Below are positions 56,666 through 64,000 of a DNA stretch of 64,000 nucleotides, in pieces. The position numbers and the translations under genes were made by a program. Below the pieces are notes generated by a model that had not been told where the DNA came from, did not search any database, and worked only from the letters and a program-made list of their open reading frames with translations. Positions within the stretch are counted from its first letter, which is position 1. Each line of letters begins with the position of its first letter. Source of the stretch: Devosia sp. Leaf420 (GTDB lineage Bacteria; Pseudomonadota; Alphaproteobacteria; Rhizobiales; Devosiaceae); the NCBI RefSeq assembly GCF_001425445.1, contig NZ_LMQU01000013.1, positions 248,001 through 312,000 of the forward strand, given 5' to 3'.

Positions 56666-57965
56666 CGATTGGCGCAACACGCAACTGCCCCGGTGGCGGC
56701 AGATCGGGCACGTGTGGATTGTTGGCGATGCTCGGTCGATGCGAAAGTTCGAAGCGCCAGGCTGCGACTGCGAAAATCACGAGCGCAATGACGACGGCGA
56801 TGCCGCAGGCGATGAATGGCGCGCCCGGGAAGTAGTGACCCGTGCCCGAAGAGTCCGAATAGTAGGAAAAGATCTGCGTTGCCCCCAAGGGCCCAATGAT
56901 CGTTGCCAAGGAGCTTGCGGCATTCACAGCGCCCTGCAACTCGCCCTGGCTGTTGTCCGGCACCTGCCGCGACAGGAGGCCATTGATCGCAGGCGGCGCG
57001 AGACCGCTGACCGTGCCAACGGCGATGAACAGATAGAGGTGATAGACATCGGTCGAGAAGGCGATACCTGCAAAGGCGGCAGCCGCGGCCATGAGCCCGA
57101 CAATGGCCACGGCGGGCTCGCCGATGCCCTTCGATAAGGGTCCCGTCAGAACCGCCTGGCTGAACGCAAAGCCGATACCGAAAGCCCCCAGCGTGCGCCC
57201 GATCGTCGAGGAGGTGAAATTGAACACCTCGACCGTGAAATAGCTGAAGATCGTCGGCAGGGCCTGCGTCGCAAGCTGAAGGAAAAACAGCACGCCAAGC
57301 AGCCACAGCACCGAAGGGTAACGCCGCAGCGCAACCACGGCACCCAGCGGATTGGCGCGCTTGATATTGAACTTGCGGCGATTGGCCTTGGGCAGACTTT
57401 CGGGAAGAACCAAAAGCCCGAAGAGGAAATTTGCGAAAGCCAAACCTGCGGCCGCGTAGAACGGTACGCGCGGCCCGAGTTCGCCCAATTCGCCGCCAAT
57501 CACTGGCCCGATGATAAAGCCCAACCCGAAGGCTGCGCCGATAAGCCCAAAACGGTGCGTGCGTTTATGGGGAGGCGTAATGTCGGCCATATAAGCCGTC
57601 GCCGTCGCCAAAGCCGCGCCCGCGATGCCAGCGATAATGCGTCCGATGAACAGATACCAGACGAAGGGCGCGATCGACATCATGAGATAGTCGAAGGTCA
57701 AACCCAAAAGGGACGCGAGGAGAATCGGTCGCCGCCCGAACCGGTCTGAGAGATTTCCCAAGACCGGCGAAAACACGAATTGCATCAAGGCATAGGCGAA
57801 AACCAGATAGCCGCCGATGACAGCCGCATTGGCAACGCTGCCGCCCGTCAGTTCTTCCAACAGTTCGGGCAGTACCGGTACGATAATGCCCACGCCGATC
57901 ATGTCGATCAGCACTGTGGTCAGGATGCAGGCAAGGGCCAGTCGGGAGCGTGTCGCAGCTTGCAT
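56631..57965 (-). CDS. TetA-like MFS drug:H+ antiporter
   Basis: 444 residues, twelve helices. DMIGVGIIVPVLPELLEELT in helix 1, motif A GNLSDRFGRRPILLASLLG, and helix 5 motif FGLGFIIGPVIGGELGELGP, as in TetA/MdfA-like DHA1 exporters. The acidic tail (IDDDDDINPRRR) is unusual and lies in the GNAT overlap. Close TetA homologues are often core-genome exporters in Alphaproteobacteria, so tetracycline resistance should not be assumed. Confidence 0.85.
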   Translation of the reverse strand: MQAATRSRLALACILTTVLIDMIGVGIIVPVLPELLEELTGGSVANAAVIGGYLVFAYALMQFVFSPVLGNLSDRFGRRPILLASLLGLTFDYLMMSIAPFVWYLFIGRIIAGIAGAALATATAYMADITPPHKRTHRFGLIGAAFGLGFIIGPVIGGELGELGPRVPFYAAAGLAFANFLFGLLVLPESLPKANRRKFNIKRANPLGAVVALRRYPSVLWLLGVLFFLQLATQALPTIFSYFTVEVFNFTSSTIGRTLGAFGIGFAFSQAVLTGPLSKGIGEPAVAIVGLMAAAAAFAGIAFSTDVYHLYLFIAVGTVSGLAPPAINGLLSRQVPDNSQGELQGAVNAASSLATIIGPLGATQIFSYYSDSSGTGHYFPGAPFIACGIAVVIALVIFAVAAWRFELSHRPSIANNPHVPDLPPPGQLRVAPIDDDDDINPRRR

Positions 57966-58041
57966 GCGGAGTTCCGTTCCCTTTCAACCAGCCCAAAGTC
58001 TCTTAGGGCATTGCCACAGCGGCGCCGTGCAAGGCAAGGCA

Positions 58042-59226
58042 TTACCGCTCTGGCATGCCTGCCGGTGGCGCCACATCGTGGCTATAAATCCATCCCAAGC
58101 GGTTGAGATGCCCCCGCGGCCCCTGTGCCCGCATAACCGCGTCGCGCGCTGCGGACATCGGCCATTTCATATGAAATATACGGCCATTGCTGGCCGAAAG
58201 TTTTGCCACACGCTCAACGCGAGCCTGCCGCGCTGTCGCGTAACGCGCGAATGCGGTTTCCGGTTCTGCGCAATCCACGAGCAACGGCCCAAGCGTTGCC
58301 GCATCCTCGATACCCATGGCTGCGCCTTGCGCCTGAAACGGCACCATGGCGTGTGCTGCATCCCCAAGGATCCCGACGTTGTCGCGGTACCATGTCGACG
58401 TCTTGACGGTAAAAAGCGGCCATGGTGTCCAGGTTTCTCCCGCAGCAGCCACCAGCGCTCCAAACGTCGCCTTGCCCTTGAGCATTGGCACCTTTGGGTT
58501 ATCCTTGGCTTGGCCCGGCAGAAAAAGCGCGAGATTGATCTGACCGCGATGCGGCAGCGGATAGCAAACGAGATGATGTCCGCCGCCAAAGAATACCGAG
58601 ACCCGATCCATCGCGATCAGCCCCTGCGCGGCCTCGGCAGGAACCAGCGTACGCCACGCAACTCTCCCGCCGAACTGGGCCTCGGGTCCGCCGAGAAACT
58701 GCCGCCGAGTTGCAGAGTGCACCCCATCGGCTCCGATAAAAGCATTGGCGCGCGTCGTTCGCGACTGTCCGCTGTCGTTATCGATCGCGACAGTCACCCC
58801 GCGGGCGTGGGAGGCAATATCCCAGGTCCGTACGCCGAACATGATGTCGATATTGGCGAAGCGCCGTGTCGCTTTATAGAGCGCCTCCGCGAGGTCGGCG
58901 CGATGCATCACTGAATATGGCGCGCCGAAGCGTTCTTCCATGAGCGCGCCAAGTTCCATGGAAAAAAACGGCCTAGTCTCGCCAGGCCTATAGGTGTCGA
59001 GGGCTTGGGGGACGAGGTCAATCGTTGAGAGTGTCTCGGAAAGTCCCAGCCGATCAAGAATGCGCCGCGCATTGGGACTGATCTGGAGGCCAGCACCGGC
59101 TTCTTGTATGCCGCTATTGCGCTCCAGCACGACGACTGTCGCGCCGAATTTGGCAAGCGTCAGCGCCAGCGTAAGGCCGGAAATGCCGGCCCCGGCTATG
59201 ATGTAACTACGGCCCGTGCCGGGCAT
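58042..59226 (-). CDS. FAD-dependent aromatic monooxygenase
   Basis: 394 residues. GAGISGLTLALTLAKFGATV (dinucleotide fold), GADGVHSATRRQFLGG (DG motif) and GDAAHAMVPFQAQGAAMGIE (GD motif) define a flavin monooxygenase of the salicylate hydroxylase/UbiH class. Substrate may be an aromatic acid or ubiquinone precursor; no catabolic genes adjoin. It lies between the TetA-like and CHCC-zinc genes on the same strand. Confidence 0.88.
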   Translation of the reverse strand: MPGTGRSYIIAGAGISGLTLALTLAKFGATVVVLERNSGIQEAGAGLQISPNARRILDRLGLSETLSTIDLVPQALDTYRPGETRPFFSMELGALMEERFGAPYSVMHRADLAEALYKATRRFANIDIMFGVRTWDIASHARGVTVAIDNDSGQSRTTRANAFIGADGVHSATRRQFLGGPEAQFGGRVAWRTLVPAEAAQGLIAMDRVSVFFGGGHHLVCYPLPHRGQINLALFLPGQAKDNPKVPMLKGKATFGALVAAAGETWTPWPLFTVKTSTWYRDNVGILGDAAHAMVPFQAQGAAMGIEDAATLGPLLVDCAEPETAFARYATARQARVERVAKLSASNGRIFHMKWPMSAARDAVMRAQGPRGHLNRLGWIYSHDVAPPAGMPER

Positions 59227-59234
59227 GGTCGAAC

Positions 59235-59480
59235 TCAGGCAGCCTTCGCCTTGAAGATCGCAGAAGCAGGGTTGGACTGACCATCGCCCAGCTCGGATTT
59301 GTAGATATAGAGCGTCGAGCAGTAGGGGCAGACGATTTCGGTGTCCTTGCCCATGTCGAGATAGACATGCGGATGATCAAACGGGGGCAGGGCGCCGATG
59401 CACTGGAATTCCTTGGACCCAACCTCGATGCTGCGCAGGCCATCGGTGTTGTGAAAGTGCGGGGTGGTGCCGTGAGCCAT
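59235..59480 (-). CDS. CHCC-type zinc protein (NDUFS6-like)
   Basis: 81 residues with the zinc pattern C-x(8)-H ... CPYC: QCIGALPPFDHPHVYLDMGK and EIVCPYCSTLYIYKSELGD. It matches zf-CHCC proteins, alphaproteobacterial homologues of the complex I accessory subunit NDUFS6. It is nine bases upstream of the monooxygenase. A complex I role is probable by family. Confidence 0.85.
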   Translation of the reverse strand: MAHGTTPHFHNTDGLRSIEVGSKEFQCIGALPPFDHPHVYLDMGKDTEIVCPYCSTLYIYKSELGDGQSNPASAIFKAKAA

Positions 59481-59628
59481 GGTCTAACCTATAGGGCCGA
59501 TTTGTTGTGGCGGACCATAGCCAAGCCGCGACGCGAAGAAAAGGGCCAGTGCTCACCTCGTTGTCGCGCTCGTCAGGGTGGCATGGCAAGGCCGCACGCG
59601 ATAAGACCTCGCGCAAAGGAGCTTCCTC

Positions 59629-60399
59629 ATGCCCATGTTCCAATCCGGCGGATATTCCCTCGCTTATGAAACAGCCGGCGAAGGCCCGGCAGTCCTTTGT
59701 ATCCATGGCTTTGCCTCAAGCGGGCGCGTCAACTGGATAGAGACCGGCTGGGTCGATACGCTCGTCGGGGCCGGATACAAGGCCATCACCTTCGATCACC
59801 GGGGCCATGGCATGTCGGACAAGCCGCACGATCCCGATGCCTATTTTCCTGAGCGAATGGTCGAGGACAGTCTGGCGCTGCTCGATAACCTTGGTGAATC
59901 GCGCGTCGCGGTTCTCGGTTATTCCATGGGTGCGCGCGTTGCTGCCTTTCTCGCCTATGATCATCCAGAGAGGGTGGCAGCAGCCATCTTCGGCGGGATG
60001 GGCATGAACCTGATCAATGGCCTCACGGACGGAAACGACATCATCTCGGGCCTCCGTGCTCCAAGCCTCGCTGATCTGACCCACCCAACTGCCCGTCAGT
60101 TTCGCATCTTTGCCAATCACACGGGTTCTGATCGCGAGGCCCTCGCTGCCTGTATGGAAACGTCCCGGCAACCGATGGCGCGCGCCGATGTCCGCCGAAT
60201 CGAAGTTCCGGTCCTCGTCGCAGTCGGCGAAGCCGACGAGATGGCTGGCCCACCCGAGCCGCTGGCCGAACTTCTTCCGCAGGGTGAGGCCTTCGTGATC
60301 CCGCGGCGCGATCATATGCGCGCTACGGGCGACACCAAATTCAAGGCAGCAGCGCTCGAATTTTTGGGGAGGACTTTTCCTCATGCGATAAAAGCGTGA
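59629..60399 (+). CDS. alpha/beta hydrolase
   Basis: 256 residues. Oxyanion segment VLCIHGFASSGRVNW, nucleophile in LGYSMGARVAAFLAYDHPE, acid in VGEADEMAGPPEPLAELL and His in RRDHMRATGDTKF. AAAGGAG precedes the ATG. Probable esterase; substrate unknown. Divergent from the CHCC gene; the same strand as cysE, 80 bp away. Confidence 0.87.
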   Translation: MPMFQSGGYSLAYETAGEGPAVLCIHGFASSGRVNWIETGWVDTLVGAGYKAITFDHRGHGMSDKPHDPDAYFPERMVEDSLALLDNLGESRVAVLGYSMGARVAAFLAYDHPERVAAAIFGGMGMNLINGLTDGNDIISGLRAPSLADLTHPTARQFRIFANHTGSDREALAACMETSRQPMARADVRRIEVPVLVAVGEADEMAGPPEPLAELLPQGEAFVIPRRDHMRATGDTKFKAAALEFLGRTFPHAIKA

Positions 60400-60420
60400 A
60401 CCAATCCGTGCGCCTGGCCT

Positions 60421-60467
60421 TTGTATTGAGCAACCAGATGCTTTATATCGGTACTTCTCGATAAAGC
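60421..60467 (+). promoter_or_regulatory. cysE promoter with inverted repeat at the -10
   Basis: TTGTAT (60421-60426), 17-bp spacer, TATATC (60444-60449). Overlapping the -10 and start region is an inverted repeat GCTTTAT(AT)CG-GTACTTCT-CGATAAAGC (60440-60467), with nine paired bases and a two-base bulge. Such placement suits a repressor operator; the regulator is unknown. Confidence 0.5.
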
Positions 60468-60479
60468 GGAGCTCGGCCC

Positions 60480-61304
60480 ATGAGCGTCAACGTCCAAAAG
60501 TCGGCACAGATCAAATCGGTCGATCCCGTTTGGGAAGCGGTTCGCGCTGGCGCGCGCCAGATTCTGGATACCGATCCTGCGCTGGGCAAGATGGCGCTGA
60601 CGACCGTCCTCAATCACGAGACTTTTGAAGAAGCCTTGGCGCAGCGCCTTGCTGCCCGGCTCGATCACGAAGACGTCTCCGCCGACATCATCCGTCAGAC
60701 CTTTCTCGAAATACTTCGCGACGTTCCGGCCATCGGCGAATCTGCGCGGGTCGATCTCGCCGCCACGCTTGAGCGCGATCCAGCCTGCCACCGGGCCATC
60801 GAGCCCTTGCTCTATTTCAAGGGCTATCAGGCGATCCAGACACATCGGTTCGCGCATGCCCTCCTAAAGGCCGGCCGCCGCGATTTTGCGCTCTACCTCC
60901 AGAGCCGCGCCAGTCAGGTCTTCCAAGTCGATATCAATCCCGCCGTCGTCATGGGCAAGGGCATCATGCTCGATCATGGCACCGGCCTCGTCATCGGCGA
61001 GACGGCGGTCGTCGGCGACAATGTCTCGATGCTGCAGAACGTGACGCTTGGCGGCACCGGCAAGGCCGATCAGGATCGTCATCCCAAAATCGGCAATGGC
61101 GTCCTCATTGGTGCTGGCGCCAAGGTGCTTGGCAATATCCAGGTCGGCGATTGCTCGCGCATCGGCGCGGGTTCGGTGGTGCTTAAGGAAGTGCCGCCCC
61201 GCACGACTGTCGCGGGCGTTCCAGCCAAGGTGATTGGTGAAGCCGGGTGCGCACAACCCGCGTTGATCATGGACCAGATGGTGCTGGTTCACGAGAACCC
61301 ATAA
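60480..61304 (+). CDS. cysE: serine O-acetyltransferase
   Basis: 274 residues; acetylates serine to O-acetylserine in cysteine synthesis. An N-terminal helical SAT domain (WEAVRAGARQILDTDPALGK) and left-handed beta-helix repeats (GIMLDHGTGLVIGETAVVGD, VTLGGTGKADQDRHPKIGNG, AKVLGNIQVGDCSRIGAGSV) are visible. It is followed 112 bp later by the DUF3126 gene, as in most Rhizobiales. Confidence 0.96.
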   Translation: MSVNVQKSAQIKSVDPVWEAVRAGARQILDTDPALGKMALTTVLNHETFEEALAQRLAARLDHEDVSADIIRQTFLEILRDVPAIGESARVDLAATLERDPACHRAIEPLLYFKGYQAIQTHRFAHALLKAGRRDFALYLQSRASQVFQVDINPAVVMGKGIMLDHGTGLVIGETAVVGDNVSMLQNVTLGGTGKADQDRHPKIGNGVLIGAGAKVLGNIQVGDCSRIGAGSVVLKEVPPRTTVAGVPAKVIGEAGCAQPALIMDQMVLVHENP

Positions 61305-61416
61305 GCGACGGCAAGTCTCTGCCGTGCGTTGTTACCGCTAAAATGGCTGGGGCAGGGGTTGTCAGCATCCGCTCAGTCACTAGATTGCGCGCCAACCCAA
61401 CAGCAGGACGATTGCC

Positions 61417-61635
61417 GTGAACCATCCCGAGATCATCAAGCTGCAGAAATTCCTGCAACAGAAATTCAACAACAAGAACATCGACGTGCGTCCGCGCGCC
61501 AAGCTCAACGATTCCGTTGAGGTCTTCATTGGCGACGAGTCGATCGGTCTCATCCATCTCGACGATGAAGACGGCGACAAGTCCTACATGTTCTCGATGT
61601 CGATCCTCGATATCGATCTCGACGATATCGAATAG
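61417..61635 (+). CDS. DUF3126 protein
   Basis: 72 residues: NHPEIIKLQKFLQQKFNNKN, then DSVEVFIGDESIGLIHLDDE, and an acidic C-terminus (DIDLDDIE). Matches DUF3126, an alphaproteobacterial family usually encoded after cysE. Starts at GTG 61417 with AGGA eight bases upstream. Function unknown; linkage suggests a cysteine or redox role. Confidence 0.88.
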   Translation: MNHPEIIKLQKFLQQKFNNKNIDVRPRAKLNDSVEVFIGDESIGLIHLDDEDGDKSYMFSMSILDIDLDDIE

Positions 61636-61642
61636 AATTGAG

Positions 61643-61671
61643 ATCGGCGCCCTAGTTGGCGCCGATTTTTT
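61643..61671. terminator. bidirectional terminator after DUF3126 gene
   Basis: ATCGGCGCC / GGCGCCGAT stem with six-base loop, followed by TTTTT. The TAG stop of the convergent gene (61652-61654) lies in the loop. Confidence 0.88.
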
Positions 61672-62308
61672 GTAACCACTGCCCCATCTGCGCATCGAAG
61701 TCTCGCCAGTCGGTGAGCATCGTGGCGTCGAAGCTATAGATCGCCGCCAATCCCGATGTCAGTTGCGCCGTACGCACGCAGCGACTTGCGGCATCCACTT
61801 CCACCGGCGCAATGCACTTGGCGACGAATGGCTGAGCAGCCAGCGCGTCATACCACAGCACCTCGCCGGCATATCCACTTCCCCCGAGCGTCTGGCCAAT
61901 GAGCCCCGGCACGCCACTAAGTGTGCCCTTGGCAAATTGATGCACGTAGACGCTGTCGAGCAATTCACTGCTCGCGCGCGCCCGCGATCGAGGCACCAGC
62001 GTCACATCGACGACGCCAGACGCCAGATGCACTGATAGATCGACCTGGCTGACAAAGCCGGTCTGCATCTGCTCGCCAAAGCGAAACCAGTTCTGGGGAA
62101 TCGTTAGTTCACGGCCACCCACGGTCTGTACGATGGCATTGCCATCGCCCAGCGAAGCGGCCGTCCGTGCGCCGGGTCGGCTTGTCTGATCGACGAGATA
62201 GGCCGCACCGACAGCCAGCAGCAACACGCCGAGCGCGATCCCGGCCAGGTTTTGCATCAAGCCCGAAATCTGGCCTTGAGCCGTGTTCGAATGGGATGTC
62301 GCGGACAT
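61652..62308 (-). CDS. membrane-anchored hypothetical protein
   Basis: 218 residues. A single N-terminal hydrophobic helix (IALGVLLLAVGAAYLVDQ, about 24-42) follows a polar, cytoplasmic N-terminus, so the rest is predicted periplasmic. The C-terminal region contains two Cys (FVAKCIAP and ASRCVRTA) that may form a disulfide. Family not recognised. Confidence 0.75.
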   Translation of the reverse strand: MSATSHSNTAQGQISGLMQNLAGIALGVLLLAVGAAYLVDQTSRPGARTAASLGDGNAIVQTVGGRELTIPQNWFRFGEQMQTGFVSQVDLSVHLASGVVDVTLVPRSRARASSELLDSVYVHQFAKGTLSGVPGLIGQTLGGSGYAGEVLWYDALAAQPFVAKCIAPVEVDAASRCVRTAQLTSGLAAIYSFDATMLTDWRDFDAQMGQWLQKIGAN

Positions 62309-62367
62309 GACCGGTATTAACCAGTTTTCGGAAGCGGAGGTGACACTTCACTTCAGCCGCAATATGG

Positions 62368-62382
62368 TTACCAAAGCGTTAA
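62368..62382 (+). promoter_or_regulatory. CtrA-like motif (weak)
   Basis: TTAC-CAAAGCG-TTAA matches the alphaproteobacterial CtrA consensus TTAA-N7-TTAA with one mismatch, 40 bp before the following gene. One occurrence is expected by chance in AT-richer gaps, so confidence is low. Confidence 0.25.
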
Positions 62383-62421
62383 GTTGGGTTCTGCCGAGGG
62401 TCGGCGGCTGAGGAGGCTTTG

Positions 62422-62742
62422 ATGACGCGCGAACTACTTCTTGCGGCCTTCATCATGGGCGTGGGGCTTTCCATTGCCGCAGCGGGTACGCATTTATACC
62501 AGGGCGTCGCCCGACAGCAGGCCATGCTGCGGCTCGACGGCCGAAGCCTCTGGGGCGCGGTTGGTCACCTTGCGATGAGCATTGTCTGCGGTCCTTACAT
62601 CATGTTGCATATGGGCTGGCAGCATGAAGACGACAGCACTTTGTCCATGACCTCGGCCCTCATTGGCGCGCTCGTCGCCTTTACATGGGCTTTCGTCACC
62701 GGTCTTTTCTTCATGAGCTTTTACGTCGCGTTCTTTCGCTGA
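62422..62742 (+). CDS. small two/three-helix membrane protein
   Basis: 106 residues from ATG 62422, five bases after a full AGGAGG. Hydrophobic helices at about 5-24 (LLLAAFIMGVGLSIAAAG), 48-65 and 80-104 (GALVAFTWAFVTGLFFMSFY). Family not recognised; expected in the inner membrane. A terminator follows. Confidence 0.75.
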   Translation: MTRELLLAAFIMGVGLSIAAAGTHLYQGVARQQAMLRLDGRSLWGAVGHLAMSIVCGPYIMLHMGWQHEDDSTLSMTSALIGALVAFTWAFVTGLFFMSFYVAFFR

Positions 62743-62765
62743 CGTCTAGCCAATCTCAAACACAA

Positions 62766-62800
62766 CAAAGCCGGCCTCGCTAAGCGAGAGCCGGCTTTGT
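62766..62800. terminator. bidirectional terminator
   Basis: AAAGCCGGC / GCCGGCTTT stem containing a second small stem CTCGC/GCGAG, between two convergent genes. Confidence 0.82.
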
Positions 62801-62862
62801 TCTTCAGGCCCCTATCAGGGATCAGATGGGCGGGGCCCGGAAACTCTAGCTCAAGCGCCGTA

Positions 62863-63486
62863 CTAGTTCGCGGCGACGATGGTCGTGCGATCGTCCAGCA
62901 TATCGACCCACTGGCCGGCATTGGCCTGGGTCTGGCGCTTGAGGTATTGGTACGGCGTCTCATTCCAGAGCCGGATCGCTCCGTCCTGATTGTCGAGCAC
63001 GAGGTCGCCGCGATCGGTGCGGACCATCAGCACGGCATGGCCGCTGCCATCGGTCTGGCGCACGACGGAAATCAGCAGCGTGCTCACCGGCCATCCGGCC
63101 TCGATCAGCGCGCGGCGCTTGGCGAGAACAAAATCCTCGCAGTCGCCATAGCCGCTGGTCGGATAGGTCCAGAATTCTTCGACCTGGTAAAGTTCCTGAT
63201 CGGTCACCGGGATGATGGTCTGGTTGAAGTGCGCGTTGATCGATACGAGCTGCTGCCAATTGGTCTCATTCAGAGTCACGGCAGACTCGACGACGCTATT
63301 GGGCATGCACTCGCCGGGGCGCTGGCGGCAAAAATCGAGATGGCCGACAGGAATAGACGTATTGGTGGATGCAACCTGGATATAGGCGGCATTGGTGAAG
63401 TCGAGCGCTGCGCTTGGCTGGGCCCAGCCCGCTAGCGCTGCTACCGCTATCCCCGCGGCGCCTAGGCGCCTGAAATTGATTGTCAT
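62863..63486 (-). CDS. BTLCP transglutaminase-like cysteine peptidase
   Basis: 207 residues. Signal peptide about 1-28 (GWAQPSAALDF). Catalytic Cys in TSGYGDCEDFVLAKRRALIE, His in DGSGHAVLMVRTDRGD and Asp in LVLDNQDGAIRLW. This is the family of bacterial transglutaminase-like Cys proteinases to which LapG, the periplasmic adhesin protease, belongs. Its partner genes lapD/lapA are not in the window. It has a potential operator 115 bp upstream and is next to a PilZ gene on the same strand. Confidence 0.88.
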   Translation of the reverse strand: MTINFRRLGAAGIAVAALAGWAQPSAALDFTNAAYIQVASTNTSIPVGHLDFCRQRPGECMPNSVVESAVTLNETNWQQLVSINAHFNQTIIPVTDQELYQVEEFWTYPTSGYGDCEDFVLAKRRALIEAGWPVSTLLISVVRQTDGSGHAVLMVRTDRGDLVLDNQDGAIRLWNETPYQYLKRQTQANAGQWVDMLDDRTTIVAAN

Positions 63487-63600
63487 TATGCGATCTCCTG
63501 ATGGAGACCACGCTAAGGACCGCCGATTGCCCCGCTCCGAAAACTAGAGCGCAGTTTTTATGCGTGTTTGAGTTGAATTTGAGCCGTGTTTTAGCCGAGC

Positions 63601-63620
63601 GCGTAACGTCTGGTTTACGC
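63601..63620. promoter_or_regulatory. inverted repeat upstream of BTLCP gene
   Basis: Perfect GCGTAA-CGTCTGGT-TTACGC, 115 bp before the BTLCP start and 77 bp after the PilZ stop on the minus strand. The spacing of half-sites suits a dimeric regulator. Confidence 0.4.
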
Positions 63621-63645
63621 TGTCTTCGCGGCCTCAAACGCCAAT

Positions 63646-63676
63646 AAAAAAGGACGCGACCAGCGCGTCCTTTTTC
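63646..63676 (-). terminator. terminator of the PilZ gene
   Basis: GGACGCG / CGCGTCC stem with five-base loop, flanked by AAAAAA and TTTTTC; works on the minus strand after the PilZ stop. Confidence 0.8.
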
Positions 63677-63697
63677 AGTTCTGAACTGTGTGAACCC

Positions 63698-64000
63698 TCA
63701 GCTCATCATGCGCAGGTTCTGCTGCACAACGTTGAGCATTTCCTGCGCCGCCGCAAATTCCACTGCGACGCCATTCTGGAAGTGACGGACGACCCGCGCG
63801 CGCATGCGGCCAATTGTGATCGGCGTGCCCATTGCCGGTCGCACGTCGAGCTCGACGGCAGCACCCGAGAGCGAAATGTCGATGATCTTGCAATTGTAGC
63901 GCCGACCGTCATCGAGCACGACAGTCGAGTGACGCAGATCAGGCACGACGCGTTCGTGCCGGCGATCCTCTGGCAGATTGAGGATATCCTTGTTGGCGAG
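63698..64000 (-). CDS. PilZ-domain protein, 5' part beyond the window end
   Basis: The frame is open through the window edge; 100 residues are visible. The c-di-GMP-binding pattern of PilZ appears: EDRRHERVVPDL (RxxxR), then IIDISLSGAAVEL (D/NxSxxG) and the beta-barrel strands VVRHFQNGVAVEFA. The first start is not in view, so more N-terminal sequence, possibly another domain, is expected. It lies upstream of the BTLCP gene on the same strand, separated by a terminator. Confidence 0.85.
   Translation of the reverse strand, partial: LANKDILNLPEDRRHERVVPDLRHSTVVLDDGRRYNCKIIDISLSGAAVELDVRPAMGTPITIGRMRARVVRHFQNGVAVEFAAAQEMLNVVQQNLRMMS

Noticed and set aside
56631..57965. TetA-like transporter considered as an acquired tetracycline-resistance gene.
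   Set aside because: No tetR, transposon ends or compositional shift; base composition matches its neighbours, so it is probably a core exporter.

Overview
The window (about 60% GC by eye) is a gene-dense chromosomal stretch of an alphaproteobacterium, most likely a member of Hyphomicrobiales (Rhizobiales) and possibly Devosia-like. This placement is inferred from family content: BacA/SbmA, split PurS/PurQ/PurL purine synthesis, monothiol Grx4 and BolA beside purL, DUF1476, DUF1344, DUF3126 after cysE, a BTLCP-type cysteine peptidase, and a eukaryote-like NADP isocitrate dehydrogenase. I see no rRNA, insertion sequence, prophage or CRISPR array. The only RNA gene recognised is one tRNA-Leu(UAA). 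Nearly all of it is core genome, so novelty is limited to small ORFs, leaders, operators and domain architecture.

Layout. 1-6.5 kb: the 3' part of alaS, a DMT exporter, a secreted VWA-domain protein with a repeated beta-rich tail, and icd. 6.6-15.7 kb: a MarR regulator behind a perfect 18-bp palindrome, a stand-alone FabF, TfoX-N and GFA proteins, two tandem RimJ-like acetyltransferases, TrmJ, an MFS exporter, rpsD with a structured leader, a VOC protein, and an SbmA/BacA peptide importer with an unusual low-complexity insert. 15.8-22.8 kb: ttcA and an inositol-monophosphatase-like protein, a class V aminotransferase, an ArsR-SRPBCC pair with its own operator, a second-type ClpP, and two MFS transporters. 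22.9-37.5 kb: a long minus-strand block holding rpe, purB, purC, purS, purQ and purL, interleaved with BolA, Grx4, HIT, HAD, DJ-1, acyltransferase and secreted proteins. It also contains an amber-interrupted gene, a 30-codon membrane microprotein ORF, and a tandem duplication of DUF1344 genes that includes their leaders.

37.7-47 kb: dgt, ccdA, a CelD-like acyltransferase, map-radC, a CinA N-terminal-type protein, gpt, a spermidine-synthase-like protein, tRNA-Leu, a RidA/ASCH-like pair, an RluA-family pseudouridine synthase and an O6-alkylguanine-DNA alkyltransferase. 47-54.6 kb: a CHAD-CYTH pair (polyphosphate/triphosphate chemistry), an SDR, a DMT exporter, and a gluconate module (SDR, gluconokinase and divergent gnd), then a CLC Cl-/H+ antiporter. 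54.6-64 kb: an FeS photolyase, GNAT, a TetA-like MFS, an FAD monooxygenase, a CHCC zinc protein, an alpha/beta hydrolase, cysE with an operator-like inverted repeat and DUF3126, small membrane proteins, a BTLCP peptidase, and a PilZ protein cut by the window end.

Functional themes are purine supply (pur genes, gpt, dgt), pentose phosphate and gluconate flux (rpe, gnd, gluconokinase), iron-sulfur and redox homeostasis (Grx4, BolA, ccdA, TtcA), RNA modification (TrmJ, TtcA, RluA) and efflux. Start sites were re-chosen from ribosome-binding sites and gene overlaps where the longest reading frame was implausible.
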